A stretch of DNA of 64,000 bases from Actinomycetospora straminea (GCF_028737255.1 NZ_JAQZAN010000014.1:62001-126000), one strand, 5' to 3'. Counted from the stretch's first letter, positions 1 through 8,247 are shown. Numbers and translations: made by a program. Notes: generated from the letters alone by a model not told the origin.

Positions 1-1
1 G

Positions 2-904
2 GCCGAGATCGTGCGCCTGGACCGGGCCCACCACCGCCCGATCGCCGGCGACAGCGACGCCGTGGACGCTCTGAAGCTGGTCGCGCGCAGCCACCAGTCG
101 CTGATCTGGGAACGCACCCGGCACCTGCAGCGGTTGCGCCAAGCGCTGCGGGAACACTTCCCCGCCGCGCTCGTCGCGCTGGCCGCGGGAGGCCTCGAGC
201 TCGCCGACCCCGACGCGTTGGAGCTGCTCGAACGCGCCGGCGACCCGGACCGCGCCGCGCGGCTGTCCCGAGCGAAGATCGCCGCCATTCTCAAGCGGGC
301 CCGCCGCCGCGAGGTCGAGGTCAAGACCGAGGCCATCCAGGCCACACTGCGGGCCCCAGCGCTGCGCCAGCCCGCGGCGATCGAGGCGGCCTACGCCACC
401 ATCGCCGCCTCCCAGATTCGGCTCATCGTCGGGCTCAACGCCCAGATCCCGGCGCTGCAGGAGGTGGTGGCGCAGGGTTTTGGCCAGCACCCGGACGCTG
501 AGATCTACCTCAGTCAGCCGGGTCTCGGGACCGTGCTGGGCGCCCGGGTGCTAGCCGAGTTCGGCGACGACCCGCACCGCTACCAAGATCACAAAGCCCG
601 CCGGAACTACGCCGGCACCTCCCCGATCACCCGCGCCTCGGGCCGCAGAACCGTCGTCCTGGCCCGTTACGCCCGCAACCGCCGCCTCGGCGACGCGGTC
701 CACCAGTGGGCGTTCTGCGCCCTGGGCGCTTCACCCGGCGCCCGGGCCTACTACGACCAGCTCCGCGCCCGCGGCGCGAACCACCACGCCGCCCTGCGCC
801 AACTCGGCAACCGCCTCGTGGGCATCCTGCACGGCTGCCTCAAGACCCACACCCGCTACGACGAGACCAACGCCTGGGCCCACCGGCAGGCCGCCGCCGC
901 TTGA
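2..904 (+). CDS. IS110-family transposase, 5' end outside window
   Basis: The reading frame is open to the left window edge, so the N-terminal start and most of the DEDD (RuvC-like) catalytic domain are missing. What remains is the coiled middle and the C-terminal Transposase_20 domain, recognisable from YLSQPGLGTVLGARVLAEF followed by YAGTSPITRASG and the conserved serine region. IS110 enzymes move their element by a recombinase-like reaction and are encoded without long terminal inverted repeats. The 3' part shows no internal stop, so the element may be intact. It lies directly upstream of the SOS-regulated HNH gene. Confidence 0.9.
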   Translation, partial: AEIVRLDRAHHRPIAGDSDAVDALKLVARSHQSLIWERTRHLQRLRQALREHFPAALVALAAGGLELADPDALELLERAGDPDRAARLSRAKIAAILKRARRREVEVKTEAIQATLRAPALRQPAAIEAAYATIAASQIRLIVGLNAQIPALQEVVAQGFGQHPDAEIYLSQPGLGTVLGARVLAEFGDDPHRYQDHKARRNYAGTSPITRASGRRTVVLARYARNRRLGDAVHQWAFCALGASPGARAYYDQLRARGANHHAALRQLGNRLVGILHGCLKTHTRYDETNAWAHRQAAAA

Positions 905-971
905 CCTCCCAACCCATGGGATGTCTGAGGTCGTCTCAGCGAAATGGGCCCGCGCTGTCGGGGTCGGCGGC
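905..971. other. Right flank of the IS110 element
   Basis: These 67 bases lie between the transposase stop and the -10 element of the next gene. They should contain the right end of the insertion sequence. A short dyad TGAG-N5-CTCA is visible near 925-937. No second open frame is supported. The exact element boundary cannot be set without an empty-site comparison. Confidence 0.35.
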
Positions 972-992
972 TAGACTCGAACACGTGTTCGA
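972..992 (+). promoter_or_regulatory. -10 element and LexA/SOS box over the HNH start codon
   Basis: TAGACT at 972-977 is a good -10 hexamer seven bases before the GTG at 985. TCGAAC-ACGT-GTTCGA at 977-992 is a perfect 16-bp palindrome matching the actinobacterial LexA (SOS) box consensus TCGAAC-N4-GTTCGA. It covers the inferred transcription start and the first codons, so LexA binding would block initiation. Regulation by LexA is inference from the motif; 13E12-repeat HNH genes of M. tuberculosis are known to carry LexA boxes. Confidence 0.8.
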
Positions 993-2721
993 AGGATTCG
1001 TCGACGAGACGGTCGGCCCCCGTGTGGTGGGTCTGGACGACGTCGCCCCGGGGGCCGAGCTGGCCGATCAGCTCCTGGCCGCCGAGCTCCTGGCGCCGTG
1101 CGCCGAGGCGGGCGACCACTCGCCGGCCGGCGAGCTGGCCTGGCAGGTCGCGTCCGCGGAGGGTCTGGCACGGCTCGAGGGCTGGGCGCGGATGACCGCG
1201 TGGGTCCAGGCGCAGGAGATGATCTCGATCGAGGCGCTGGTCTCCCGCGCGGTCGACCGGGCGGAGCAGCGCCCACCGGGCACACTGCTCGATGACGTGG
1301 TGGGCGGCGTGAGCGCCGAGGTCGACTCGGTGGTCGCCGAGCTGGCGCTGGTCTGGCAGGTCGCCCAACGCACCGCCGCTCGGCGGGTCGACGAGGCGGT
1401 CAGCCTTGTCAGCGGCCTGCCGCTGTTCGTCGAGGCGATGCTCGACGGGCGCCTGGGGCTCGCCCACGTCCGCGCGGTCGGCGGGGTCCTGCTCGACCTC
1501 GACCCCGGGCTGCGCGAGCGCCTCTGCCGCGACCTGCTCGAGGGCACGTCGGCCGGCCGGCCGCTCGCCCGCACCCCCGCCCAGCTCGCGGGGTCCGCCC
1601 GGCGGGCCGCGGTGCGCCTCGACCCCTCGAGCGCCCGCCGGCGCGAGCGCGCGGCGGTGCGGGAGCGCGGGGTCCACCTCGGCGCGGAGGACCACGGCAT
1701 GGCGACGGTCACCGCCTACCTCCCGGCCGCCGAGGCGCTGCTGCTCTACCGCACCCTCGACGCCCACGCGCGCCGCGCCGACCCGGTGGACCCCGAGCCC
1801 GCGAGCGTCGAGGACGGCGACCGCACCCCCGACGCCCGGCGCGCCGACGCCCTCTGCGACCTCGTGGCCCTGGGCGCCCTCGCGGCCGCCGGCGCCGTGC
1901 CGGCGGGTCCCGACGGCCCGGAGGGCGAGCGTCGTGACGGTCTCGACGACGAGGTCCGGGCCCGCGACGCCGCCGACGCCTCCGGGGACCCCGCCGCTCA
2001 CGGCTCCGGTGCCGGCTCGCCAGAGCCGACAGAGCCGACAGACGCCGGCGGTCGACCACGAGCCGCGGCCGATGCGCCGACCGCTCGCTCGTCGGCGACA
2101 CCGACCCGCGCGCCGACCCGTCGGCCGCGCGACGTCCAGATTCGGGTCGTCGTCCCGGCCGACACGCTCCTCGGTCTCGACGACCGTCCCGGCGAGCTGG
2201 TCGGCTACGGCCCGATCACCGCGGACACGGCGCGAGCCCTCGCGGCCGAGGGCGACGCGACGTGGCGGCGGGTCCTCACCGACCCGGCGACCGGCGCGGT
2301 CCTCGACGTCGGCCACCAGCGCTATCGACCACCGGCGGCGATGGCCGAGCACGTGCGCAACCGCGACCTGACCTGCACCTTCCCCGGCTGCCGCGTGCCG
2401 GCGCAGGCGTGCGACCTCGACCACCTCGTCCCCTACGGACCCGACGAGGGCGACGGGCGCACCGCTGCCGACAACCTCGGTCCCGAGTGCCGGCACCACC
2501 ACCGCATCAAGCACCTGCCCGGGTGGGCCGTGGCGCGGGGTCCGGACGGCTCGGTCCTCTGGACCACGCCGACGGGCCGCCGCTACCGCACCGTGCGCCC
2601 GGTGCTCCTGCCGGCGACGGCGGACGTGCACGCGTCGGTCACCCCGGGCCCGCCGGACGATCCCCTCGGACACGCGCGCCGCGAGCCGATCGGAGGCCAC
2701 CACGATGATCCGCCGACGTGA
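985..2721 (+). CDS. DUF222 / HNH endonuclease domain protein (13E12-repeat type)
   Basis: The protein has an N-terminal DUF222 region (roughly residues 20-300), a low-complexity Asp/Pro/Ala-rich linker, and a C-terminal HNH nuclease domain. The latter shows CTFPGC, then LDHLVPY, then the CRHHHRIKH metal-binding motif near residues 460-520. This architecture is typical of the 13E12-repeat family that is abundant in actinobacteria; its biological role is not established. The open frame extends far upstream, but GTG 985 is chosen because a -10 hexamer lies seven bases before it and the conserved sequence starts just after. It is probably a leaderless, DNA-damage-inducible gene. Confidence 0.85.
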   Translation: MFEGFVDETVGPRVVGLDDVAPGAELADQLLAAELLAPCAEAGDHSPAGELAWQVASAEGLARLEGWARMTAWVQAQEMISIEALVSRAVDRAEQRPPGTLLDDVVGGVSAEVDSVVAELALVWQVAQRTAARRVDEAVSLVSGLPLFVEAMLDGRLGLAHVRAVGGVLLDLDPGLRERLCRDLLEGTSAGRPLARTPAQLAGSARRAAVRLDPSSARRRERAAVRERGVHLGAEDHGMATVTAYLPAAEALLLYRTLDAHARRADPVDPEPASVEDGDRTPDARRADALCDLVALGALAAAGAVPAGPDGPEGERRDGLDDEVRARDAADASGDPAAHGSGAGSPEPTEPTDAGGRPRAAADAPTARSSATPTRAPTRRPRDVQIRVVVPADTLLGLDDRPGELVGYGPITADTARALAAEGDATWRRVLTDPATGAVLDVGHQRYRPPAAMAEHVRNRDLTCTFPGCRVPAQACDLDHLVPYGPDEGDGRTAADNLGPECRHHHRIKHLPGWAVARGPDGSVLWTTPTGRRYRTVRPVLLPATADVHASVTPGPPDDPLGHARREPIGGHHDDPPT

Positions 2722-2743
2722 GGCCACGCCCGCGGCGCACTCG

Positions 2744-3478
2744 TCAGAACAGCGTGTCGTGCTGCGGCGTGCGCTCCCGGCGCGCGTGCCGTGGCCGGCG
2801 GGACGCGGGTGGAGCAGCGGGCTGGGTCGCGGGCGGAGCGGCGGGCTGGGTCGCGGGCGAACCGGCCGGGACCGGGGGCGCGGCGGGCATCGGGGTGGGA
2901 CTGGTCGCGAGGGTCGGGTCCACGCGGATCCAGTCGCCACCCGACTCGCCGGAGCGGTAGGGCGTGCCGCGGCGCTTGGCGATCACGCCGGACAGGTGCT
3001 GCGCGACCACGCCGGACAGCAGGGCGGGGCCGTCGTCGTACGCCGGGCTGATCTGGATGCGGGTGGTGCGCGAGAGGTCCAGGCGCGTCAGCACGGCCCG
3101 GCGCTCCTCGAGCGGGCGCGGGTCGAGCGGCACCCCGTAGAGGCGCATGACGTCGTAGACCATGAACACGGCCGGCCGCTCGCGCGCCAGCGCCCGGGCG
3201 CGGCCGGCGTCGGCGACCCGCAGGCGCTCGCCCAGCGCGTCGGCGGACGGGCTGCCGCCGTCGAGCATCACGGCCTCGCCGTCGAGCAGGCCGTCGGCGA
3301 CGGCGTCGACGAGGCCGCCGAACTCGGGGAAGCGGTCGGTGACGTCCTCGCCGTCGGCGGTGCGGAGCGTCAGCTCGCCCTGGTCGACGTCGGCGAGCAG
3401 GCGGACACCCGCCCAGTCGACCTCGTAGCTCCACGCACCGTCGACCGGCAGGTCGCCGGGGACGGGGAGCATCGGACG
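2744..3478 (-). CDS. LigD-like ATP-dependent DNA ligase domain, catalytic residues lost
   Basis: The protein resembles the adenylation domain of LigD-type ligases: VRPMLPVPGDLP at the start, then motif positions of the nucleotidyltransferase fold in order. Motif I, normally EVKWDGxR, reads EVDWAGVR, so the lysine that carries AMP is Asp. Motif IV reads SGVIAKRRGTPY instead of EGVIAKR, and motif V WIRVD lacks its lysine. No OB-fold follows, only a Pro/Ala-rich basic tail. It is divergent from Ku across a 164-base gap. It is probably not a working ligase and may be a Ku-associated accessory protein. Start GTG 3478 or ATG 3472; the frame extends to 3592 but the extra residues are not conserved-looking. 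Confidence 0.7.
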   Translation of the reverse strand, partial: RPMLPVPGDLPVDGAWSYEVDWAGVRLLADVDQGELTLRTADGEDVTDRFPEFGGLVDAVADGLLDGEAVMLDGGSPSADALGERLRVADAGRARALARERPAVFMVYDVMRLYGVPLDPRPLEERRAVLTRLDLSRTTRIQISPAYDDGPALLSGVVAQHLSGVIAKRRGTPYRSGESGGDWIRVDPTLATSPTPMPAAPPVPAGSPATQPAAPPATQPAAPPASRRPRHARRERTPQHDTLF

Positions 3479-3642
3479 CACCGGACCATCGTGCCCCCGC
3501 CCTCCGACAACGCCGCGGACCGGGGTCGGCGCGTCGTCGGCAGCGTTGACTGGGACAGATGGTGCTCCTGCGGCATGCTGGGGCCGACGCACGGTGACGG
3601 TCGACGACCCGCGACGACCCGCCTGTCCGCCGAGAGGGGCCG

Positions 3643-4671
3643 ATGATGCGCGCGATCTGGAACGGCGCGGTGTCGTTCGGGCTCGTGAACGTGCCGGTGC
3701 GGCTGTACGCCGCGACCACGAACCACGACATCCGTTTCCACCAGGTGCACGAGCGCGACGGCGGCCGCATCCGCCAGAAGCGCACGTGCTCGGTCTGCGG
3801 CGAGGAGGTGCAGTACTCCGAGATCGCCAAGGGCTACGAGACCGACGACGGCCAGCTGATCATGCTCGACGACGACGACCTCGCGACGCTGCCCGTCGCC
3901 AGCGGCCACGAGATCGACGTCGTGCAGTTCGTGCCGTCCGACCAGATCGACGCGCTGCTGCTCGACAAGAGCTACTACCTCGAGCCGGAGAACAAGGCCG
4001 TCAAGCCCTACGCGCTGCTGCGCGAGGCGCTGCGCGAGACCGATCGCATGGCCGTGGTCAAGGTGGCGCTGCGCCAGCGGGAGACGCTGGCGCTCCTGCG
4101 CGTGCGCGACGAGGCGATCGTGCTGCAGACGATGCTATGGTCCGACGAGGTCCGCGAGCCGGAGTTCGAGACGCTGCGCACCGAGGTCGACCTGCGCCCG
4201 CAGGAGATGCAGATGGCGTCCTCGCTGGTCGAGAGCCTCTCCGGCGACTTCGACTCCGACCAGTTCGAGGACGACTACCGCCAGGCGATGGTCGACCTCA
4301 TCGAGTACAAGCGCGAGCACGGCGGCGGGCGTCCGGCGCCCGAGCCGGCGGTGGCCGACGAGGGCGACGACATGACCGACCTGCTCACCGCCCTGCGGCG
4401 CAGCGTCGAGGCGGCCGGCGGCAAGGCCCCGGCCGAGGAGCCCGCGGCGGCGAGCGCCGACTCCGGGTCCGAGGAGGCCGCGGCCGAGGAGAAGCCGAAG
4501 CGCTCCCGCTCGCGGACCAAGAAGACCGAGGAGAAGACGGAGGAGAAGGCCGAGGAGGCCACCGCGGAGGCGCCGAAGAAGTCGACCCGGCGCTCGCCCT
4601 CGAAGAAGAAGTCCGAGGACGGCGACGAGGAGACCGCGCCGGCGAAGGGCCGTCGCACCAAGAGCGCCTGA
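3643..4671 (+). CDS. ku: Ku protein, non-homologous end joining
   Basis: A homodimeric bacterial Ku that threads onto DNA double-strand ends and recruits LigD. The core runs from MRAIWNGAVSFGLVNVPVRLY to about residue 250, with the characteristic FHQVHERDGGRI and CSVCGEEV segments. The C-terminal ~85 residues are an acidic then lysine-rich extension (many KK, KKK and SRSRTKK motifs), like the DNA-binding tails of some actinobacterial Ku proteins. A GAGAGGGG ribosome site precedes ATG 3643; ATG 3646 is an equally possible start. The divergent neighbour is a ligase-like domain protein, which supports a repair locus. A complete LigD is not in the window. Confidence 0.95.
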   Translation: MMRAIWNGAVSFGLVNVPVRLYAATTNHDIRFHQVHERDGGRIRQKRTCSVCGEEVQYSEIAKGYETDDGQLIMLDDDDLATLPVASGHEIDVVQFVPSDQIDALLLDKSYYLEPENKAVKPYALLREALRETDRMAVVKVALRQRETLALLRVRDEAIVLQTMLWSDEVREPEFETLRTEVDLRPQEMQMASSLVESLSGDFDSDQFEDDYRQAMVDLIEYKREHGGGRPAPEPAVADEGDDMTDLLTALRRSVEAAGGKAPAEEPAAASADSGSEEAAAEEKPKRSRSRTKKTEEKTEEKAEEATAEAPKKSTRRSPSKKKSEDGDEETAPAKGRRTKSA

Positions 4672-4736
4672 CGACAGCGCCAGCACCGGCCGCACCGACG
4701 GTCGATCGCCACGCCGGCGTTCGTCGGCCTGGTGCG

Positions 4737-4961
4737 TCAGTTCGTGAGCGCGTCCTGGTCGGGCACGTCGTAGCCCTGGTCCTCGATGGCGTCGACGAGC
4801 GCGCGGACGGTGACGGCCTCGTCGTGATCGACGCGCACGCTGCGGGCGTCGACGTCGACCTCGACGGCCTGCACGCCCTCGAGCGGGCCGACCGCGCCCT
4901 CGATCGCCTGCTTGCAGTGCCCGCAGTGGATCTCGGGCACGGACAGGGTGGTGCTGGTCAT
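4737..4961 (-). CDS. copZ: Copper chaperone / heavy-metal-associated (HMA) domain protein
   Basis: A 74-residue single HMA domain of ferredoxin-like fold. The metal site is the CxxC of EIHCGHCKQAI near residues 13-16, and the conserved ALVDAIEDQGYDV C-terminus is present. Such proteins bind Cu(I) and pass it to P-type ATPases or to the CsoR regulator. ATG 4961 has a purine-rich GGAGG about seven bases upstream. A CsoR-like palindrome lies about 80 bases upstream, which fits copper induction. No copper ATPase is next to it. The symbol copZ is by family resemblance. Confidence 0.85.
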   Translation of the reverse strand: MTSTTLSVPEIHCGHCKQAIEGAVGPLEGVQAVEVDVDARSVRVDHDEAVTVRALVDAIEDQGYDVPDQDALTN

Positions 4962-5041
4962 CGGCGGGCCTCCGTTTCGTCGCGGCGGGGCCGGGGGAGC
5001 CCCTCGCGTCCAGCGCACCGTCCCGTACGGGGAGCGGGTGC

Positions 5042-5058
5042 ATACCCCCCGAGGGTAC
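5042..5058. promoter_or_regulatory. CsoR-like operator between copZ and the DJ-1 gene
   Basis: ATACCCCCCGAGGGTAC is an inverted repeat (TACCC...GGGTA) around a C/G-rich centre, closely resembling the copper-responsive CsoR operator form (ATACCCCxxxGGGGTAT). It lies 81 bases upstream of the copper chaperone start and 28 bases upstream of the divergent DJ-1/PfpI start, so it could serve either or both. No csoR gene is in the window. Confidence 0.5.
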
Positions 5059-5085
5059 CGACGACGCGAGGAGGCGCCGCGCGCG

Positions 5086-5676
5086 ATGGCCGATGAGTCG
5101 AAGCCGCTGCAGGGGAAGACCGTCATGTTCCTCTGCGCCAAGGAGGGCACCGAGCAGGTCGAGCTGACCGAGCCGTGGAAGGCGGTCGAGGAGGCCGGCG
5201 GCACGCCCCTGCTGGTGTCGGAGACGCCGGGGTCCATCCAGGCCTTCAACCACCTCGACAAGGGAGACCGCTTCGACGTCGACGCGGTGATCACCCAGGT
5301 CAAGATCGAGAACTACGACGCCCTGGTGCTGCCGGGCGGGGTCGCGAACCCCGACCTGCTGCGCACCATCCCGGACGTCGTCCAGGTCGTCGGGCAGTTC
5401 TTCGCGAACCGCAAGCCCGTGGCCGCGATCTGCCACGCGCCCTGGACGCTCATCGAGGCCGACGTCGTCAGCGGGCGGCGCATGACCTCGTTCCCGAGCA
5501 TCGCCACCGACCTGCGCAACGCCGGCGCGGAGTGGGTCGACGAGGAGGTCGTCGTCGACGACGGCCTCGTCACGAGCCGCAATCCCGACGATCTGCCGGC
5601 GTTCTGCCGCACGCTGGTCGAGGAGTTCGCCAACGCCCCGACCCCGGCCCACGCGCTCTCGGCCGACCAGGCCTGA
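5086..5676 (+). CDS. DJ-1/PfpI family protein (type 1 glutamine-amidotransferase-like)
   Basis: A 196-residue DJ-1/PfpI fold protein. The nucleophile-elbow cysteine is in AAICHAPWTL near residue 115, preceded by the YDALVLPGG strand and followed by TSFPSIATDL, all typical of the YhbO/PfpI stress-protein branch. These proteins are associated with stress and glyoxal-damage repair. The start ATG 5086 follows a strong GAGGAGG site; the frame extends further upstream but through the CsoR-like operator, so the longer form is unlikely. Divergent from the copper chaperone. Confidence 0.88.
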   Translation: MADESKPLQGKTVMFLCAKEGTEQVELTEPWKAVEEAGGTPLLVSETPGSIQAFNHLDKGDRFDVDAVITQVKIENYDALVLPGGVANPDLLRTIPDVVQVVGQFFANRKPVAAICHAPWTLIEADVVSGRRMTSFPSIATDLRNAGAEWVDEEVVVDDGLVTSRNPDDLPAFCRTLVEEFANAPTPAHALSADQA

Positions 5677-5720
5677 GCGAGGACGACACCGCACGTCAGA
5701 GCACGTCAGACCACGACCCC

Positions 5721-5753
5721 GACGCCGACCGGCCCCCGAAGCCGGTCGGCGTC
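5721..5753. terminator. Bidirectional hairpin terminator
   Basis: A perfect 13-bp stem, GACGCCGACCGGC pairing with GCCGGTCGGCGTC, closes a 7-base loop. It sits between the convergent DJ-1 and LCP genes, so it likely ends both transcripts. There is no strong U tract, as is usual in actinomycetes. Confidence 0.75.
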
Positions 5754-5774
5754 GTCGCTTTCGGGCTCGTGCAC

Positions 5775-7184
5775 TCAGCCCCCGCTGATGAGGTCCTGCG
5801 GGATGTCCTCGTCCTCCCGGATGGCGTCGAAGAACTGCGCGGACTTCTGCCGGTTCCACACGACGCCGCCGGAGACGCTGCTGGACAGGTCCACGGGCAC
5901 GGTCGTCGTCACCCCGCTGCCGCCGGAGAGCGAGCGCATCGCGAAGCCGAGGCTCGCGAGGTTCCAGACGTGCGTGCTGTCGTCGACCGTCAGCGTCCCG
6001 ATCGCCGAGTTCGCGAACGGGATGATCCGGAACGGGTTGAGCAGCACCGTCGGGCTCGACGCCTCCGAGATCAGCGCGGAGAGGAACTTGCGCTGGTTCT
6101 GGATGCGCTGCAGGTCGGCGTTGGGGAACGCGCGGGTGCGCACGAAGCCGAGGGCGTTCGGGCCGTCCAGCTCCTGGCAGCCGGCGGGGAGGTCGATGCC
6201 CGCCTTGGGGTCGTCGATGGCGTCGTCGAGGCACATCTCGACGCCCCCGATCGCGTCGACCATGCCGGCGAAGCCCTCGAACCCGATCTCCGCGTAGTGG
6301 TCGATCTCGATGTCGGCGTTCGCCTCGACGGTCTGCACGAGCAGCTCCGGCCCGCCGATCCCGTACGCGGAGTTCAGCCGGCCGCGGCCGTGGCCCGGGA
6401 TGGAGAGGATCGAGTCCCGCGGCAGGCTCGTCAGCGACGTCTGGCCGCCGAAGCCGCCGACGTGCACGAGCATCATCGTGTCGGTCCGGCTGCCGTCGAC
6501 CTCGCCAGTGGAGAGCTGCTGCGCGGCGGTGTCGTCGAGGCCGGCGCGGCTGTCCGAGCCGATGATGAGCCAGTTGGTGCCCGAGCTCGGCGAGCCCTCG
6601 TACTCCGGCAGGGCCTCGATCCGGGTCATGCGCGCGTCGAGGTAGATCGCGAACCCGACGACGAGCAGCAGCAGCACGGCGAGGACCGCGCCGATGCGCT
6701 TCGGCCAGCTCAGCCGCGAGAACCGCCCGCCACCCCGACCGCCGCCGCCCCCGCCCGAGCGGGACCACGCCGGCCGCTCCGGCATGCGCTCGCGCCAGGA
6801 CGGCCGCGGCTCGCGCTCGCGGGCGGCGCGGGCGACGTCCGGATCGAAGCCGACCTGCGGGTCACGGCTCCAGTCCGGGGTGCCGACACGGGTGGCCTGC
6901 TGGCGCGGGCCGCCGGGCGGGGCCGCGGGTGTGGCGCCGCCGCGGCGTCCTCCGCGGTTGCGCCCGGGCATCGAGAAGCCGCCGGGCCGCGGGGGCGGAC
7001 CCTGGGGCGGCTGGCCCGGGGGCGGTCCGGCGGGACGGCCGGCCGGGCGTCCGCGGGGTCCGGGCGGCGGGCCGCCGGGGCCGCCAGCAGGGCCGCCAGG
7101 GCCTCCGCCCACGCCACCTCCCGCGCCGCCGCCGGGTCCTGAGGGGGGTCGTCCCCGGCCGGGGGGTCCGCCGGGTCGGTTCAT
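5775..7184 (-). CDS. LytR-CpsA-Psr (LCP) family cell-wall glycopolymer ligase
   Basis: LCP proteins transfer polymers such as arabinogalactan from lipid carriers to peptidoglycan. Residues 1-160 are Gly/Pro/Arg-rich and probably disordered in the cytoplasm. One membrane helix follows (RIGAVLAVLLLLVVGFAIYL, about 165-185). The extracellular LCP domain then shows NWLIIGSDSRAGL, LTSLPRDSIL, GRLNSAYGIGG and the FVRTR...RIQNQRKFL arginine motif. ATG 7184 has GAGGTGAG upstream. The frame continues to 7367 but that extension lacks a ribosome site. The gene is monocistronic-looking, ending at a hairpin. Confidence 0.92.
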   Translation of the reverse strand: MNRPGGPPGRGRPPSGPGGGAGGGVGGGPGGPAGGPGGPPPGPRGRPAGRPAGPPPGQPPQGPPPRPGGFSMPGRNRGGRRGGATPAAPPGGPRQQATRVGTPDWSRDPQVGFDPDVARAAREREPRPSWRERMPERPAWSRSGGGGGGRGGGRFSRLSWPKRIGAVLAVLLLLVVGFAIYLDARMTRIEALPEYEGSPSSGTNWLIIGSDSRAGLDDTAAQQLSTGEVDGSRTDTMMLVHVGGFGGQTSLTSLPRDSILSIPGHGRGRLNSAYGIGGPELLVQTVEANADIEIDHYAEIGFEGFAGMVDAIGGVEMCLDDAIDDPKAGIDLPAGCQELDGPNALGFVRTRAFPNADLQRIQNQRKFLSALISEASSPTVLLNPFRIIPFANSAIGTLTVDDSTHVWNLASLGFAMRSLSGGSGVTTTVPVDLSSSVSGGVVWNRQKSAQFFDAIREDEDIPQDLISGG

Positions 7185-7449
7185 CGCCGTCTCACCTCGC
7201 GCCTCGCGTCGGCCCGGCGCCGGTGGGGCGCCCGGCCGGCTCTCGGGTCCCGGCCACGGGGGCCGCCGTCGCCGTGATCGCCCGAGGATACGCAGGCCAC
7301 GGCACCGCGGACCGACCCCCGCTCGACGGGCGCGCGTCCCGCGACGGTCGGGCGGTCGGCGCGGCACGGCGGGAGGAGCGGTGGGAGGAGCCCCGGGAGA
7401 GCGGTGGGAGATCGCCGCCGGCCGTCACCCGGACGGCCCAGAGATCCGC

Positions 7450-8148
7450 TCAGCCCTCGCGGCGGGCAGCGCGGTCGATGACGGCGAGGACGAGGTCGGT
7501 GACGGTCGGGGCGAGCTCGCCGAGGCGGTCGCCGCGGCCGTCCTCGACGGCGTCGAGCACGAGCTCGTTGATGCCGCCGACGAGCGCCACGGCGGTGGGG
7601 CGCGGCAGGCCGTCGACGCCGGCGAGCTCCGGGACGTCCGGCCCCGGTCGCCCCGGTCCCGTCGACGCCCAGCGCGCGGCGCCGAGGGCGACGAGGGCGG
7701 AGAGCTGGTCGGCGAAGCGGTTGAGCACCTCGCGCCGCACCCGCCAGCCGCGCGGGCCCAGGCCGCTGATCTCCGTGAGCAGCGTGCGGGTCAGCGCCGG
7801 CTGCTCGGCGAGCGCGGTGAGGTAGGCGCGCGTGCCCGCCGTCACCTCGTCGGCGAGCGAGGGCGGCGGCGTGCCCGGGTCGGCCTCCACCGCGGGTGCG
7901 ACGGCCTCGGCGATGCGGGTCAGCGGGCCCTCGGCGGCGGCGACGTAGGCGGCGAGGAAGCAGTCCTCGCGGTCGGCGAAGTGCTGGTAGAAGGTCCGCT
8001 TCGACACGCGGGCGGCCGCGACGACGTCGGCGACGGTGACCGCGGCGTACCCCCGGTCGGCGACCAGCGCGATCATCGCCTGCACGAGACGATCACGGTG
8101 GGCGGACCCCGGCGGGCTCGCGGTGTGATCAGCGGCAGGAACGGACAC
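7450..8148 (-). CDS. TetR-family transcriptional regulator
   Basis: The N-terminal helix-turn-helix is clear: ALVADRGYAAVTVADVVAAARVSKRTFYQHFADREDCF (written here only by its ends, AAVTVADV and SKRTFYQHF). The C-terminal ligand domain is about 170 residues and unassigned. GTG 8148 is chosen because it opens the conserved region; a much longer open frame upstream is an antisense shadow of the monooxygenase. Two 16-bp palindromes lie between this gene and the divergent monooxygenase, so it probably represses both itself and that operon. Confidence 0.88.
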   Translation of the reverse strand: MSVPAADHTASPPGSAHRDRLVQAMIALVADRGYAAVTVADVVAAARVSKRTFYQHFADREDCFLAAYVAAAEGPLTRIAEAVAPAVEADPGTPPPSLADEVTAGTRAYLTALAEQPALTRTLLTEISGLGPRGWRVRREVLNRFADQLSALVALGAARWASTGPGRPGPDVPELAGVDGLPRPTAVALVGGINELVLDAVEDGRGDRLGELAPTVTDLVLAVIDRAARREG

Positions 8149-8156
8149 TGGACAAC

Positions 8157-8205
8157 GGTACCACCGCGTACCACACTGGCCGCCGTCCTGGTACGGTCGC
8201 GTACC
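8157..8205. promoter_or_regulatory. Two tandem TetR operators (GGTAC-N6-GTACC)
   Basis: The palindrome GGTAC-N6-GTACC occurs twice, at 8157-8172 and 8190-8205. The centres are 33 bp apart, about three helical turns, so two dimers could bind on the same face. The sites lie in the 99-base gap between the TetR gene and the monooxygenase and would cover both promoters. Confidence 0.7.
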
Positions 8206-8247
8206 AACTGTCGCGCGGGCGACCGGCCCACGCCACGAGGAGGACCC

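Noticed and set aside
905-971. Search for an IS110 bridge-type RNA beside the transposase
   Set aside because: The right flank is too short to judge, and the left non-coding end, where such RNA is known for some IS110 members, is outside the window.
856-2940. Long minus-strand open frame of 694 codons over the HNH gene
   Set aside because: It is antisense to a gene with clear domains, is Arg/Ala/Gly-rich without recognisable motifs, and reflects the codon-position GC bias of this genome.
7370-7412. Purine-rich GGGAGGAG repeats between the TetR stop and the LCP start
   Set aside because: They look like simple-sequence drift in an intergenic region. No operator symmetry or reading frame was found.
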